Assembly: GCA_016870355.1 (NCBI GenBank)
Contig: VGBR01000006.1
Span: forward strand, 62,001 to 126,000
Reading direction: 5' to 3'
DNA from: Actinomycetota bacterium
GTDB taxonomy: Bacteria > Actinomycetota > Acidimicrobiia > IMCC26256 > PALSA-555
Length of the DNA: 64,000 nt
The notes under the pieces are model-generated. The model saw only the letters and a program-made list of their open reading frames with translations, searched no databases and had not been told where the DNA came from. Below, one piece after another: positions 51,076 to 59,443 of this stretch (its first letter is position 1; each line of letters opens with the position of its first letter). The translations under genes were made by a program, and so were the position numbers.

Positions 51076-53192
51076 GTGGCTGCCTCCGCTGTCGCGCCAT
51101 CGGCGAGCTGACGCTCGCGCTGCAACTGACGCAGCCGGATGCGGTTCATCACGTCGAACAGCACGCCCCGGGGCTGGCGGGCGAGGAACACCGCGCCGAG
51201 ACCGAACAGCAGCGTCGGGACCTCCTTGGCCTTCTCTGACAGCTCGATCTCGACCGGGAGCAAGAGCACGATCGCGGTGATGCCAACCGCGAGCACCCCG
51301 ACCCCGAGCAACGCTCCTCGCGCGGTGTAGATCGCCTTCGAGCCGATCAGTCTCGCCGTCTCGCCCATCATGGCGAACACCACGATGATCACGAAGATGA
51401 AGCTGAGCTTGTCCGTCGGTGGCGACACGACGACATAGAGGATCCCAGCCATGAGTGCGCCCAGCACCGAGCGCACACCCCACGTGACCACGATGGCGAG
51501 CCACACGATCCCGACGAGCACCTCGAATGACACGTTCGTTGCCCGTCCGAAGCTCACCGCGAACAACCCGCCACCCAAGCCGGCGATGAACGCGCTCGTG
51601 CCGAACGCGATCAGCTTCGAACGCAGGATGCTGATGCCTGTCGTCGCCGCAGCCTGCTCGCTCGACCGCATGGCCGTGAGCACGAGCCCGGTCGTCGAGC
51701 GACGCAGGTTCACCACGACCAGCGCGGCAACCATGAACACGATCACCAGGAGGTAGTAGAAGTTGTCCCTTCCACCCGAGATGCTGAAGTCGATCCCCAA
51801 GAACTCCGGACGATCGATGGCGACGCCGCTGCCGAAGTTGTCGAAGTCATCGCGGCCGAAGACCGTGAACCGCAAGAGCTGCGAGAATGCGAGGGTGCCA
51901 AGCGCGAGGTAGAGCCCGCCCAGTCGCAGGGTCAGCCCCGCGAGCAACAGGCCGATCGGCACGGCGACCGCCCCTCCGGCAAGCAGCGCGAGCCACACCG
52001 GCCACTCCGCGTCGGTGGCGAGCTTCGCGGCCGTGAACGCGCCGATCCCCGCGAGGCTCACCTGGGCGAGCGACACCATGCCGCCCTCGCCGGTGACCAC
52101 GGTGAACGTGAGGAAGAGCACGCCGAGCGCCACGCCCTGGCTGACGACTCCGATCCAGAAGTCGTTCAACCAGATCGGGACCGACAACAGCACGAGTGCG
52201 ACGGCGATGGGGCCGATCGCGGCCTTCCAGCCGGTGAGCCGGGCGGCGGGGGCGACCTCCTCCTCGGTCGGGCCCGCGCGCAGGTCGACCTCGAACTGCT
52301 CCCGTCGCAAGCCCTGGTAGGCGAGCAGCGCGATCAGCATGAGCACGAACGGCACGCTCGGCTTGAACCCGTCGAGGCTGAACTCGACGAACCCCAGGTT
52401 CGCGCTCTCCCACTTCTCGGAGAGGCCCTGGATCATCCCGATCGCCATCGCGCCACCGAACGCGAGCGGGATGCTCGTCATGCGACCGAGCACCGCCGCC
52501 GCCAACGAGACGACGAGCAGGAGCGTGAACTGGATCTCGCTGATCCCCAGGAGCGGGCTGAGCAGCACGCCGGCGAGTCCGGCGAGCATCGTGCCGAGCA
52601 TCCACGAGATCGCGGTGATCGCCGACGGGTTGATGCCCGCGATCGCGGCGACGCGGGGCGAGTCGACCGCGGCGCGGGTCATGAGTCCGAGCGGGGTGAA
52701 TCGCATCAAGATGGTGAATCCGACAGCCACCGCGGCGGCACCGATGATCACCGTCGCCTGGTTCCAGTTCACCGTCACGCCGAGGACGTCGAACTGTCCG
52801 GGTGGGGTGCCACCGAGTCCGCGCGTCTGCACGTCGCTCCCGGCGCTGATGATCGGGAAGATGATGCGAGCCAGCGCTGGGATCGCAACCCACAGCCCGA
52901 CGGTCGACACGAAGCGCACGACCGGCGTGGCGTGCGTCAGGCGACGGAACACGATCGCCCACAGGAACAAGCCCAGCAGCGGTGCGACGACCAGCACCGA
53001 CACGATCGCGGCCGGCCACACCGACCACCCCTGGTCGTCGGTGAGCCACCAGTAGAGCACTGCGATGAAGTAGGCCATCGCGCCGTGCGCGAAGTTGAAG
53101 ACGCGCGACGAGCTGTACGTGAGCACCAGCCCGAGAACAGAGACCGCGGAGATGCTCCCCAGTACCAGCCCCGACAGGATGTACGGCCCCAT
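51072..53192 (-). CDS. Fused LivH-LivM permease
   Basis: A 706-residue membrane protein formed from two permeases. Residues 1-300 resemble LivH (LVLTYSSSRVFNFAHGAMAY, AISWMLGTMLAGLAGVLLSP). A linker near 305-320 leads to the LivM part (about 325-660, TVVTGEGGMVSLAQVSLAGIG, LSQLLRFTVF-like loop, VWLAIVVTWGVRSVLGA). Normal systems use two genes, so one chain provides both halves of the channel here. The N-terminus is at ATG 53192. It is separated from the binding-protein gene by a strong hairpin. Confidence 0.85.
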   Translation of the reverse strand: MGPYILSGLVLGSISAVSVLGLVLTYSSSRVFNFAHGAMAYFIAVLYWWLTDDQGWSVWPAAIVSVLVVAPLLGLFLWAIVFRRLTHATPVVRFVSTVGLWVAIPALARIIFPIISAGSDVQTRGLGGTPPGQFDVLGVTVNWNQATVIIGAAAVAVGFTILMRFTPLGLMTRAAVDSPRVAAIAGINPSAITAISWMLGTMLAGLAGVLLSPLLGISEIQFTLLLVVSLAAAVLGRMTSIPLAFGGAMAIGMIQGLSEKWESANLGFVEFSLDGFKPSVPFVLMLIALLAYQGLRREQFEVDLRAGPTEEEVAPAARLTGWKAAIGPIAVALVLLSVPIWLNDFWIGVVSQGVALGVLFLTFTVVTGEGGMVSLAQVSLAGIGAFTAAKLATDAEWPVWLALLAGGAVAVPIGLLLAGLTLRLGGLYLALGTLAFSQLLRFTVFGRDDFDNFGSGVAIDRPEFLGIDFSISGGRDNFYYLLVIVFMVAALVVVNLRRSTTGLVLTAMRSSEQAAATTGISILRSKLIAFGTSAFIAGLGGGLFAVSFGRATNVSFEVLVGIVWLAIVVTWGVRSVLGALMAGILYVVVSPPTDKLSFIFVIIVVFAMMGETARLIGSKAIYTARGALLGVGVLAVGITAIVLLLPVEIELSEKAKEVPTLLFGLGAVFLARQPRGVLFDVMNRIRLRQLQRERQLADGATAEAAT

Positions 53193-53212
53193 GCGTGACC
53201 CCGGCTACGCGC

Positions 53213-53244
53213 CGGGCCGGGTCACGGTGAGGTGACCCGGCCCG
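53213..53244. terminator. 13-bp hairpin between binding-protein and permease genes
   Basis: CGGGCCGGGTCAC (53213-53225) pairs perfectly with GTGACCCGGCCCG (53232-53244) around a six-base loop. In the direction of transcription it follows the binding-protein stop by about 20 bases and precedes the permease start by about 20. It probably reduces downstream transcription or protects the 3' end of binding-protein mRNA. No U tract. Confidence 0.7.
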
Positions 53245-53263
53245 CTCGTTCGATCGTCTCGTG

Positions 53264-54580
53264 TCACCCGATGGCGCGCTCGGACTTCTTCACCTTCCGG
53301 ATCTTGCCGTCGTCGGAGACGTGCGAAGCGCAGAACGGCTCACCGTCGAAGATCGGGACGAACGCCGCGTCCTCGATCTGGAGGTAGTAGATGCAGAGCT
53401 GAGGGCGACCGAAGACCTTGGCGTAATCCGCCGGGACGAAGAACCCGTCAAGGTCGTAGTCCTCGAGGAGCCGCAGGTTGTTGATGAACGCCTCGCGGGT
53501 CGGGCAGCCCACGCCGGCCGCCTTGATCCCCTCGATGAACATGTTCGCACCCAGGTAGCCGTGGATGCTGAAGAACCGCAGCGGGTCGTACCCGAGCGCC
53601 TCCATGTCCTCGATGTACTGCTGGTGACCCGGGGCGTTGACCTCGAGCGGCGCGAACTCGGTGCCGACGTACGAACCCTCGTACCCCGCGAGTCCGGCGG
53701 CGCGGTCGTCGTAGCCACCGGGCAGGACCCTGACCTTCAGCTCGACCCCGGCCTGGTCCAGCGCCTGGAGCAGACCGCTCGCCTGCAGACCAGCGATCGC
53801 CATGTAGAGCCCGTCGGCTCCGGAGTCCTTGATCTGCGCGGCGATGCCCGTGAAGTCCTGCTGCTCGGGCGTCACGTCGGCCGTGTCGTACACGAGCTTG
53901 AGGCCCTTGGTGTTCTCGACCGCGGTGACGGTCTGCGCGGTGTTCACCGCGCTCGACTCGGAGTTGCTGCCGACGACAGCGATCTTCTTGGCGCCGAGCT
54001 CCTTCAACACCTCGGCCGTGCGGAGCGTGAAAATCGTGCGCGGATCGGGTGGCTGGCTCGGCCGCCACGAGAACATGTTCTCGTAGATGCCCCACACGCC
54101 CTCACCGATGTGCCAACCGGTGACCGGCACACCCTCCTCGTGGAGGTACTCCGCACCACCCTTGGCGACGTTGGTCTGGGAGATGACCCCGAAGACCTGC
54201 TCTTCCTCGTTCAGCTGCTGCGCAGCCGTGAGGTTGCGGGCCGGGTCCGCCGCATCGTCGACTGGCAGCAGCTCGATCTGACGGTCGCCGAGTTCACCCG
54301 TGGTGTTCGCCCGTTCGACGCGTGCCTCGATGCCCTGCATGGTGCTGGGCGCGAAGCTCGTTGCCTGGGGACCACTGAGGATGCTGATGACACCCACCTT
54401 GATGGTGTCGTCGGTAATGCCTTGGTCGGGCTCGTCGCAGCTCGCCGGTTCCTTGATCAGCTTCAGCTTGTCGAAGTTGACGGGCTTGTGATCGGCCCCG
54501 GCCACGCCGCCGGTGACGATCGACGCCGCAGTGGCGAGCACCGAAGCGACGATTACCGCGACCATTCGACGCTTGACCAT
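53264..54580 (-). CDS. ABC transporter periplasmic-type substrate-binding protein
   Basis: A 438-residue exported binding protein (peripla_BP_6/LivK type). The signal peptide is MVKRRMVAVIVASVLATAAS-like with cleavage near residue 29 (VAGADHK). The mature part begins with KVGVISILSGPQATSFAPSTMQGIEA (in parts), the classical first strand and helix, then NEEEQVFGVISQTNVAKGG and KKIAVVGSNSESS. No lipobox Cys is evident after the signal. ATG 54580 has AGAGGGAG upstream; the frame continues upstream without meaning. The distance to the AMP-ligase gene is 75 bases. Confidence 0.87.
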   Translation of the reverse strand: MVKRRMVAVIVASVLATAASIVTGGVAGADHKPVNFDKLKLIKEPASCDEPDQGITDDTIKVGVISILSGPQATSFAPSTMQGIEARVERANTTGELGDRQIELLPVDDAADPARNLTAAQQLNEEEQVFGVISQTNVAKGGAEYLHEEGVPVTGWHIGEGVWGIYENMFSWRPSQPPDPRTIFTLRTAEVLKELGAKKIAVVGSNSESSAVNTAQTVTAVENTKGLKLVYDTADVTPEQQDFTGIAAQIKDSGADGLYMAIAGLQASGLLQALDQAGVELKVRVLPGGYDDRAAGLAGYEGSYVGTEFAPLEVNAPGHQQYIEDMEALGYDPLRFFSIHGYLGANMFIEGIKAAGVGCPTREAFINNLRLLEDYDLDGFFVPADYAKVFGRPQLCIYYLQIEDAAFVPIFDGEPFCASHVSDDGKIRKVKKSERAIG

Positions 54581-54629
54581 CCCTGGACTCCCTCTAGTCG
54601 AGTGGTGCGGAATCCTGTCCCGACGGCCC

Positions 54630-54651
54630 ACCCTGACGCAACCGCCAGGGT
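54630..54651. terminator. Weak hairpin after acyl-CoA ligase-like gene
   Basis: ACCCTG (54630-54635) pairs with CAGGGT (54646-54651) with a ten-base loop, immediately past the stop of the minus-strand ligase-like gene. The stem is short and no U tract follows. Confidence 0.3.
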
Positions 54652-54655
54652 CGGC

Positions 54656-56122
54656 TCACGCGCCGGCCGTGATGCGCTCCACGAGGAGGGTGCGCTGGAC
54701 CTGGCCGGTCGCGGCCGTGCGGGGGAGCTCGTCGACGAGCTCGACGCGGCGGGGCTGCTTGAACGCCGCGAGCCGCCCATCGCAGTGCGCGCGCAGTGAG
54801 CGCACGCTCACGTCGGCCCCGTGACCCGGCCGGGGCACGACGGCCGCGCACACGATCTCGCCCCATTCGGCGTCCGGCAGCCCGACGACGGCGACCTCGG
54901 CGATCGCCGGGTGATCCGCGAGCACCGACTCGACCTCGCCGGGCGCGACAGTCTCGCCGCCGGTGCGCAGCACGTCATGAACGCGACCGACGATCGAGAG
55001 GTAGCCCTCGTCGTCGAGCGAGCCCAGGTCACCCGAGTGATACCAGCACAGCCCGCCGGCTTCGATGGGTCGGAGGGCGTCGGCGGTGGCGTCGGGCTGC
55101 TCGAAGTAGCCGTCCATGAGCAGCTCGCTCGAGGTGCACACCTCGCCCTCGTCGGTGAGGCGGATGGCAACGCCCGGTGGCGGCAAGCCCACTGCACCCG
55201 GCTTCCGCATCACATCGGCGTCGGCGAGCATCGCGACCGGACCCGCCTCGGTCGACCCGTAGTAGATGCGCGTGACCGTCTCGGGGAACGCGTCCTTGAT
55301 CGCGGCGAGCAGCTCAGGTGGGGTCGCCGACGTGCCGGTGTCGCACTCCTTCAGCGTCGAGAGGTCGTACGACGAGCGATCGTGTTCGAGCACTCGTCGC
55401 CACACTGCTGGGATGCAGTAGAGACGGGTGGCTTTGCGCCGCTGTGCAGTCGCAAGGAGCGAGTGCGCGTCGGGGTTCGGGACGAGGTGCAGCGGGCAGC
55501 GCATCTGCCACGCGTTGAGCGTCATCGACCAGCCCGACATGTGGAACAGCGGGAACATGCACACGGTGCCATCGGAGTGATCGGTGAGTAGGTTCGGGAA
55601 CGAACGCAGGTAGCTGACCCGGTTCGAGAGCACGACGCCCTTCGAGCGGCCCGTGCTGCCGCTGGTGAAGAAGATGACGTGGGTGTCACGCTCGTCGAGA
55701 TCACGATCGACGACGTCGCTCGTCTCGGCACCGGCCGCGTCGCGGAACACGGCGGCCTGGTCCGCGTACGGGAACGACGGCGTTGCCGCGGCGTGTGACT
55801 CGTCGACGATGGTGACCTTCGGCTTCGCGTAGCCGATGACTTCGGCGGCCTCGTCGACGCCCACACGCGCGTTCACCGGCATGAACGGCGCGCCGAGCTT
55901 GGCGCACGCCCCGAAGATGGGCATCGCCTCGAGACTGGTCTCGCCCCACCATGCGACTCGGTCGTGACGTCTGACGCCGAGTTGTGACAGCGCCCGTGCC
56001 ACCTGGCTCGAGCGCGCGTCGAGCTCTGCGAATGTCAGCTCTTCGTCACCGTTCGTCGCCGCCAGGCGCTGAGGCGTGACCCGAGCGCCGTGGCGGATCA
56101 CGTCCCCGACCAGCAATCCCAT
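54656..56122 (-). CDS. Acyl-CoA ligase-like protein lacking the A10 lysine
   Basis: A 488-residue AMP-forming enzyme homologue. A3 is FFTSGSTGRSKGVVLSN, A5 YYGSTEAGP, A7 WYHSGDLGSLDDEGYL and A8 GRVHDVLRTGGETVAPGEVE, all intact. A10, normally PRT-x-x-G-K, reads PRTAATGQVQR, so the lysine needed for adenylation is Gln (codon CAG). It may therefore be inactive in the first half-reaction, act only in thioesterification, or use another residue. ATG 56122 is the start: the conserved MGLLVGDVI begins there and it mirrors the divergent reductoisomerase-like gene across a shared -10 region. Confidence 0.8.
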   Translation of the reverse strand: MGLLVGDVIRHGARVTPQRLAATNGDEELTFAELDARSSQVARALSQLGVRRHDRVAWWGETSLEAMPIFGACAKLGAPFMPVNARVGVDEAAEVIGYAKPKVTIVDESHAAATPSFPYADQAAVFRDAAGAETSDVVDRDLDERDTHVIFFTSGSTGRSKGVVLSNRVSYLRSFPNLLTDHSDGTVCMFPLFHMSGWSMTLNAWQMRCPLHLVPNPDAHSLLATAQRRKATRLYCIPAVWRRVLEHDRSSYDLSTLKECDTGTSATPPELLAAIKDAFPETVTRIYYGSTEAGPVAMLADADVMRKPGAVGLPPPGVAIRLTDEGEVCTSSELLMDGYFEQPDATADALRPIEAGGLCWYHSGDLGSLDDEGYLSIVGRVHDVLRTGGETVAPGEVESVLADHPAIAEVAVVGLPDAEWGEIVCAAVVPRPGHGADVSVRSLRAHCDGRLAAFKQPRRVELVDELPRTAATGQVQRTLLVERITAGA

Positions 56123-56145
56123 GCGCTGCGTAGAGTACGGCAGAG
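56123..56145. promoter_or_regulatory. Symmetric divergent promoter with overlapping -10 boxes
   Basis: The 23 bases between two ATG codons hold TAGAGT (56131-56136, plus strand) and TACTCT (56137-56132, minus strand), which overlap by five base pairs. Each box ends nine bases from its own ATG. One open complex region could start leaderless transcription in either direction. Confidence 0.6.
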
Positions 56146-57123
56146 ATGGCGGCGAAGATCTTCCATGACGACGACGCCGACGTCGGTGTGCTCTCGGGCT
56201 CATCGGTCGCGGTCGTCGGGTACGGCAACCAGGGACGCTCCTGGTCGTTGAACCTGCGCGACTCCGGGTTCGACGTGCAGGTGTGCGTGCGCGCCGACGA
56301 GAGCCGGGAGAAGGCCGAGAGCGACGGCTTCACGCCCCTCGATCTCGATGACGCGAGCGATGTCGACGTGGTGTGCGTGCTCGTGCCCGATGACGTGATC
56401 CCGTCGTTGCCGATCACGCGCAAGGACGACGGGCTCACGATCGTGGCCAGTGGCTACACGCTGGCCTTCGATCGATTCGATCCGGCCGGTGACGTCGGGA
56501 TGGTCGCGCCGCGCATGCTCGGTCCCGAGGTGAGACTCTGCTACGAGGAGGGCATCGGCTTCATCACCGCCGTCGGTGTGCACCGTGACGTCACCGGGAA
56601 CGCGCAGGCCCGCACGCTCGCGCTCGCGAAGGCGATCGGGGGCCTCAAGCAGGGCGCGATCGAGCTCACACCTCACCAGGAGGCCCTGCTCGACCTCGCC
56701 GAGGAGCAGGTGCGGTCGGCGGTCATGACCCATGTCGGCAACGCCTACGTGAGCTCACTCGTCGAGATGGGCATCCCGCTCGAGGCGATCATCACCGAGA
56801 TGACGCTGTCGGGGGAGAGCGAGCGCACGATGCGGTTGATCCGCGAGATCGGGTACGCCGGGCAGTTCCGGTTCCACTCGCCGACGAGCCAGTACGGGCA
56901 GCTCACGCGGCGCGACGCGTTCAAGGAGTTCGACGTCGCCCCGAAGATGAAGGAGATGCTCGAGTACATCGCCTCCGGCGACTTCGCGAACGAGTGGGAC
57001 GCAGAGCGCGACGCCGGCTACCCGAACCTCGAGCGACTGCGCGAGCAGCACGCGGGGGAGGCGACCGCCGCCTTCGAGAAGGACCTCCGGTCGAAGCTCG
57101 GCGAAGGCTCACTGAAGCACTGA
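56146..57123 (+). CDS. Ketol-acid reductoisomerase-like protein (divergent IlvC)
   Basis: A 325-residue protein with IlvC domain order. The NADPH loop VVGYGNQGRSWSLNLRDSGFDV (in parts, about 23-44) matches. The C-terminal knotted helical domain keeps acidic residues in EALLDLAEEQ and EMGIPLEAIITEMTLSGESE where IlvC binds two Mg2+. However, the KGPGH segment with the catalytic His is replaced by VAPRMLGPEVR. The GEQ-type helix is also altered. It may reduce or bind a related hydroxy-keto acid rather than make valine precursors. Leaderless ATG 56146 shares the divergent promoter. A Fur gene follows 66 bases later. Confidence 0.75.
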   Translation: MAAKIFHDDDADVGVLSGSSVAVVGYGNQGRSWSLNLRDSGFDVQVCVRADESREKAESDGFTPLDLDDASDVDVVCVLVPDDVIPSLPITRKDDGLTIVASGYTLAFDRFDPAGDVGMVAPRMLGPEVRLCYEEGIGFITAVGVHRDVTGNAQARTLALAKAIGGLKQGAIELTPHQEALLDLAEEQVRSAVMTHVGNAYVSSLVEMGIPLEAIITEMTLSGESERTMRLIREIGYAGQFRFHSPTSQYGQLTRRDAFKEFDVAPKMKEMLEYIASGDFANEWDAERDAGYPNLERLREQHAGEATAAFEKDLRSKLGEGSLKH

Positions 57124-57150
57124 AGGTCTTGTGGTTGGCTCGGGAAGCGA

Positions 57151-57180
57151 TTGGCAATCGACAACAATTGTTGATAAGGT
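57151..57180 (+). promoter_or_regulatory. Fur-gene promoter with CAACAA/TTGTTG operator
   Basis: A -35-like TTGGCA (57151-57156), an 18-base spacer and -10 TAAGGT (57175-57180) precede GTG 57189 by eight bases. CAACAATTGTTG (57162-57173) is a perfect 12-base palindrome in the spacer. A Fur/PerR protein binding there would block its own promoter. Confidence 0.6.
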
Positions 57181-57188
57181 CGGCCACC

Positions 57189-57614
57189 GTGAAGACGGTC
57201 GACGAGCTCACCGGGCGGTTCCGGGCCGAGGGCCTGCGGGTGACTCCGCAGCGCCAGGCGATCTTCCGGCTGCTCCAGGACAACGTCGAGCACCCCACGG
57301 TGGAATCGCTGTACGAGTCCGCCCGGGCGGCGATGCCGACCATCTCGCTCAAGACCGTGTACCAGACCGTCCACGACCTCGAAGGTCTCGGTGAGGTCGC
57401 GCTCCTCGACGTGGGCACGGGCAGCGTGCGTGTCGACCCCAACGTCGAGGACGCGCACCACCACTTGATCTGCACGCGTTGCGGGAAGGTGCGCGACGTG
57501 CTCGTTGACGTCGCCTCGGTGCGCATCCCCGCCCGCGAGCGACGAGGCTTCACCGTGGACGACGTCGAGGTGAACTTCCGCGGCGTGTGCGACGAGTGCG
57601 CCGCAACCAGCTGA
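57189..57614 (+). CDS. Fur/PerR-family transcriptional regulator
   Basis: A 141-residue metal-dependent repressor. The winged helix is LRVTPQRQAIFRLLQDNVEHPTVESLYE and ISLKTVYQTVHDLEGLGEV (in parts, about 16-78). DAHHHLICTRCGKV holds metal-binding histidines and the first CxxC, and VCDECAATS the second CxxC of the structural zinc site. It should sense iron or peroxide. GTG 57189 is leaderless behind TAAGGT. The rubrerythrin trio begins 40 bases downstream, which points to a PerR-like peroxide role, with the 57162 palindrome as candidate operator. Confidence 0.87.
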   Translation: MKTVDELTGRFRAEGLRVTPQRQAIFRLLQDNVEHPTVESLYESARAAMPTISLKTVYQTVHDLEGLGEVALLDVGTGSVRVDPNVEDAHHHLICTRCGKVRDVLVDVASVRIPARERRGFTVDDVEVNFRGVCDECAATS

Positions 57615-57653
57615 TCTCGGAAGACGGACCAACACAAAGAAAGGCAAGGAGAC

Positions 57654-58073
57654 ATGCCCGACCTGAACGGATCCAAGACGCACGACAACTTGAAGGAGGC
57701 GTTTGCCGGCGAGAGCCAGGCGAACCGCCGCTACCTCTACTTCGCGCAGAAGGCTGATGTGGAGGGCTACCCCGACGTGGCCGCGCTGTTCCGCTCGGTC
57801 TCCGAGGGTGAGACCGGCCACGCGTTCGGCCACTTCGACTTCCTTGCCGAGGTCGGCGACCCGGTGACCGGTGTCGCGGTCGGCGCCACGTCCGACAACC
57901 TCAAGTCGGCGATCGAAGGCGAGACCTACGAGTTCACCGAGATGTACCCGGGGTTCGCCAAGACCGCGCGCGACGAGGGCTTCGACGAGATCGCGGAATG
58001 GCTCGAGACGCTGGCCAAGGCTGAGAAGAGCCATGCCGGCCGCTTCACGTCCGGCCTCGAGTCCATCAAGTAG
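57654..58073 (+). CDS. Rubrerythrin (erythrin domain only)
   Basis: A 139-residue ferritin-like diiron protein. Two E-x-x-H pairs are visible in [17 protein letters not shown] and [12 protein letters not shown], with further Glu ligands in [15 protein letters not shown] and [24 protein letters not shown] (in parts). The usual C-terminal rubredoxin domain is absent, so electrons must come from another protein. The likely job is reduction of H2O2 in the cytoplasm. ATG 57654 has AAGGAG. It follows the Fur gene and precedes the Fe-S oxidoreductase and DUF3501 genes, a partnership seen in other bacteria. Confidence 0.92.
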   Translation: MPDLNGSKTHDNLKEAFAGESQANRRYLYFAQKADVEGYPDVAALFRSVSEGETGHAFGHFDFLAEVGDPVTGVAVGATSDNLKSAIEGETYEFTEMYPGFAKTARDEGFDEIAEWLETLAKAEKSHAGRFTSGLESIK

Positions 58074-58082
58074 TCACCGTTC

Positions 58083-58126
58083 GGGTGCGTCCCTCAACCG
58101 GGTATCCCGGCCTGGGGGACGCACCC
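58083..58126. terminator. Nested hairpin between rubrerythrin and Fe-S oxidoreductase genes
   Basis: GGGTGCGTCCC (58083-58093) pairs with GGGACGCACCC (58116-58126). Inside, CCGGG (58098-58102) pairs with CCCGG (58106-58110) around TAT. It starts nine bases after the rubrerythrin stop. It probably limits read-through or stabilises rubrerythrin mRNA. Confidence 0.65.
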
Positions 58127-58148
58127 TGACGCGTGAACGGAGCCTTCG

Positions 58149-59441
58149 ATGGTGACCCACCTCTACGACCCGATCGACGCCCGGTACCTCGACGGTGCTG
58201 ACACGCGTGCTGAGCGCGATCGCACGTTCCAGATCTGCTCGGACTGCCGGATCTGCGTGAAGTTCTGCCCGTCGTTCAAGGATCTCTTCAAGATGATCGA
58301 CGAGCGCGACGACGGCGCGCACGACGTGCGGTTCCTCACCGAGGAGCAGCACAAGGTCGTCGTCGACGAGTGCTACCAGTGCAAGCTCTGCTACGTCGCC
58401 TGCCCGTACACACCGGAGCAAGGGCAGGAGTGGGTGATCGACTTCCCGCGCCTCATGCTCCGCTCGCTCGCGATCCAGGCCGAGAAGAAGGAAGTGCAGC
58501 GGGGCGCGCGGCTGCTCGCCCGCACCGACCTGCAAGGCAAGGTCGCGACCGCGCTCTCACCCTTCGTCAACCGCACCACCGACGTGAGGCCGGTGCGCTT
58601 CCTCATGGAGAAGGCGACGGGCATCTCGCGCACGCGCCTGCTCCCTGAGTATGCCCGCGAGCGCTTCTCGAAGTGGTTCAACAACCGCACGTCCAGCGAC
58701 GCCGACCCCGCGGCGTCGAAGCGCGTCGCGCTGTTCCCCACCTGCCTGGTCGAGTACCAGGACCCCGAGATCGGCAAGGCGGCCGTGCAGGTCTGCGAGC
58801 GCAACGGCATCGCGTGCGATCTGCCCGTCGGCCAGGTGTGTTGCGGCATGCCGTGGCTCGATGCCGGCGACGTCGGCAAGTTCCGGGAGCACGCCGAGCA
58901 GAACGTCGCGGCGCTGCTCCCGGCGGTCGAGGCCGGTCGCGACATCGTCGTCCCCCAGCCCACGTGTGCCTATGTCTTGAAGAACGAGGTTCCCGACTTC
59001 CTCGGCACCGACGATGCCCGCAGGGTCGCCGAGCACACCTTCGACGTTGCCGAGTACCTGATGGCCCGTCACCGTGAGGAACCGCTCGACCTGACCTTCG
59101 ACGGGAAGATCTATGCGTCGATCACCTGGCACGCGGCGTGCCACTACCGAGCGCAACAGATCGGGCCGAAGAGCAAAGACCTGATGGCGCTCACCGGCGC
59201 CCGCGTCGCGATGGTCGAACGGTGCTCCGCGATCGACGGTACCTGGGGTCTGCGGGCCGAGAACGTCGAGATGGCGAAGAAGATCGCCAAGCCGTTGATG
59301 GAGAACATCGAGAAGGCCGACACCGAGCTCGTAGCCGGCGACTGCCACCTCGCGAACACCGCGATCCGTGAGGCAACCGGCAAGGTGCCGAGCCACCCGG
59401 TGCAGGTGCTCGCCCGCGCGTACGGCATTGGGCCGGAGTAA
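58149..59441 (+). CDS. GlpC/HdrB-like Fe-S oxidoreductase
   Basis: A 430-residue electron carrier. Two N-terminal [4Fe-4S] motifs, CSDCRICVKFCP (about 30) and CYQCKLCYVACP (about 75), are followed by two CCG domains: LFPTCLVEYQDPEI to QVCCGMPWLDAGD and TWHAACHYRAQQIG to ERCSAIDGTWGLRAE (in parts). This is the C subunit type of glycerol-3-phosphate dehydrogenase or heterodisulfide reductase, but no catalytic flavoprotein is nearby. In this trio it may feed electrons to rubrerythrin, substituting for the missing rubredoxin domain. ATG 58149 lies after the hairpin, and the stop is two bases before the DUF3501 gene. Confidence 0.87.
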   Translation: MVTHLYDPIDARYLDGADTRAERDRTFQICSDCRICVKFCPSFKDLFKMIDERDDGAHDVRFLTEEQHKVVVDECYQCKLCYVACPYTPEQGQEWVIDFPRLMLRSLAIQAEKKEVQRGARLLARTDLQGKVATALSPFVNRTTDVRPVRFLMEKATGISRTRLLPEYARERFSKWFNNRTSSDADPAASKRVALFPTCLVEYQDPEIGKAAVQVCERNGIACDLPVGQVCCGMPWLDAGDVGKFREHAEQNVAALLPAVEAGRDIVVPQPTCAYVLKNEVPDFLGTDDARRVAEHTFDVAEYLMARHREEPLDLTFDGKIYASITWHAACHYRAQQIGPKSKDLMALTGARVAMVERCSAIDGTWGLRAENVEMAKKIAKPLMENIEKADTELVAGDCHLANTAIREATGKVPSHPVQVLARAYGIGPE

Positions 59442-59443
59442 CG

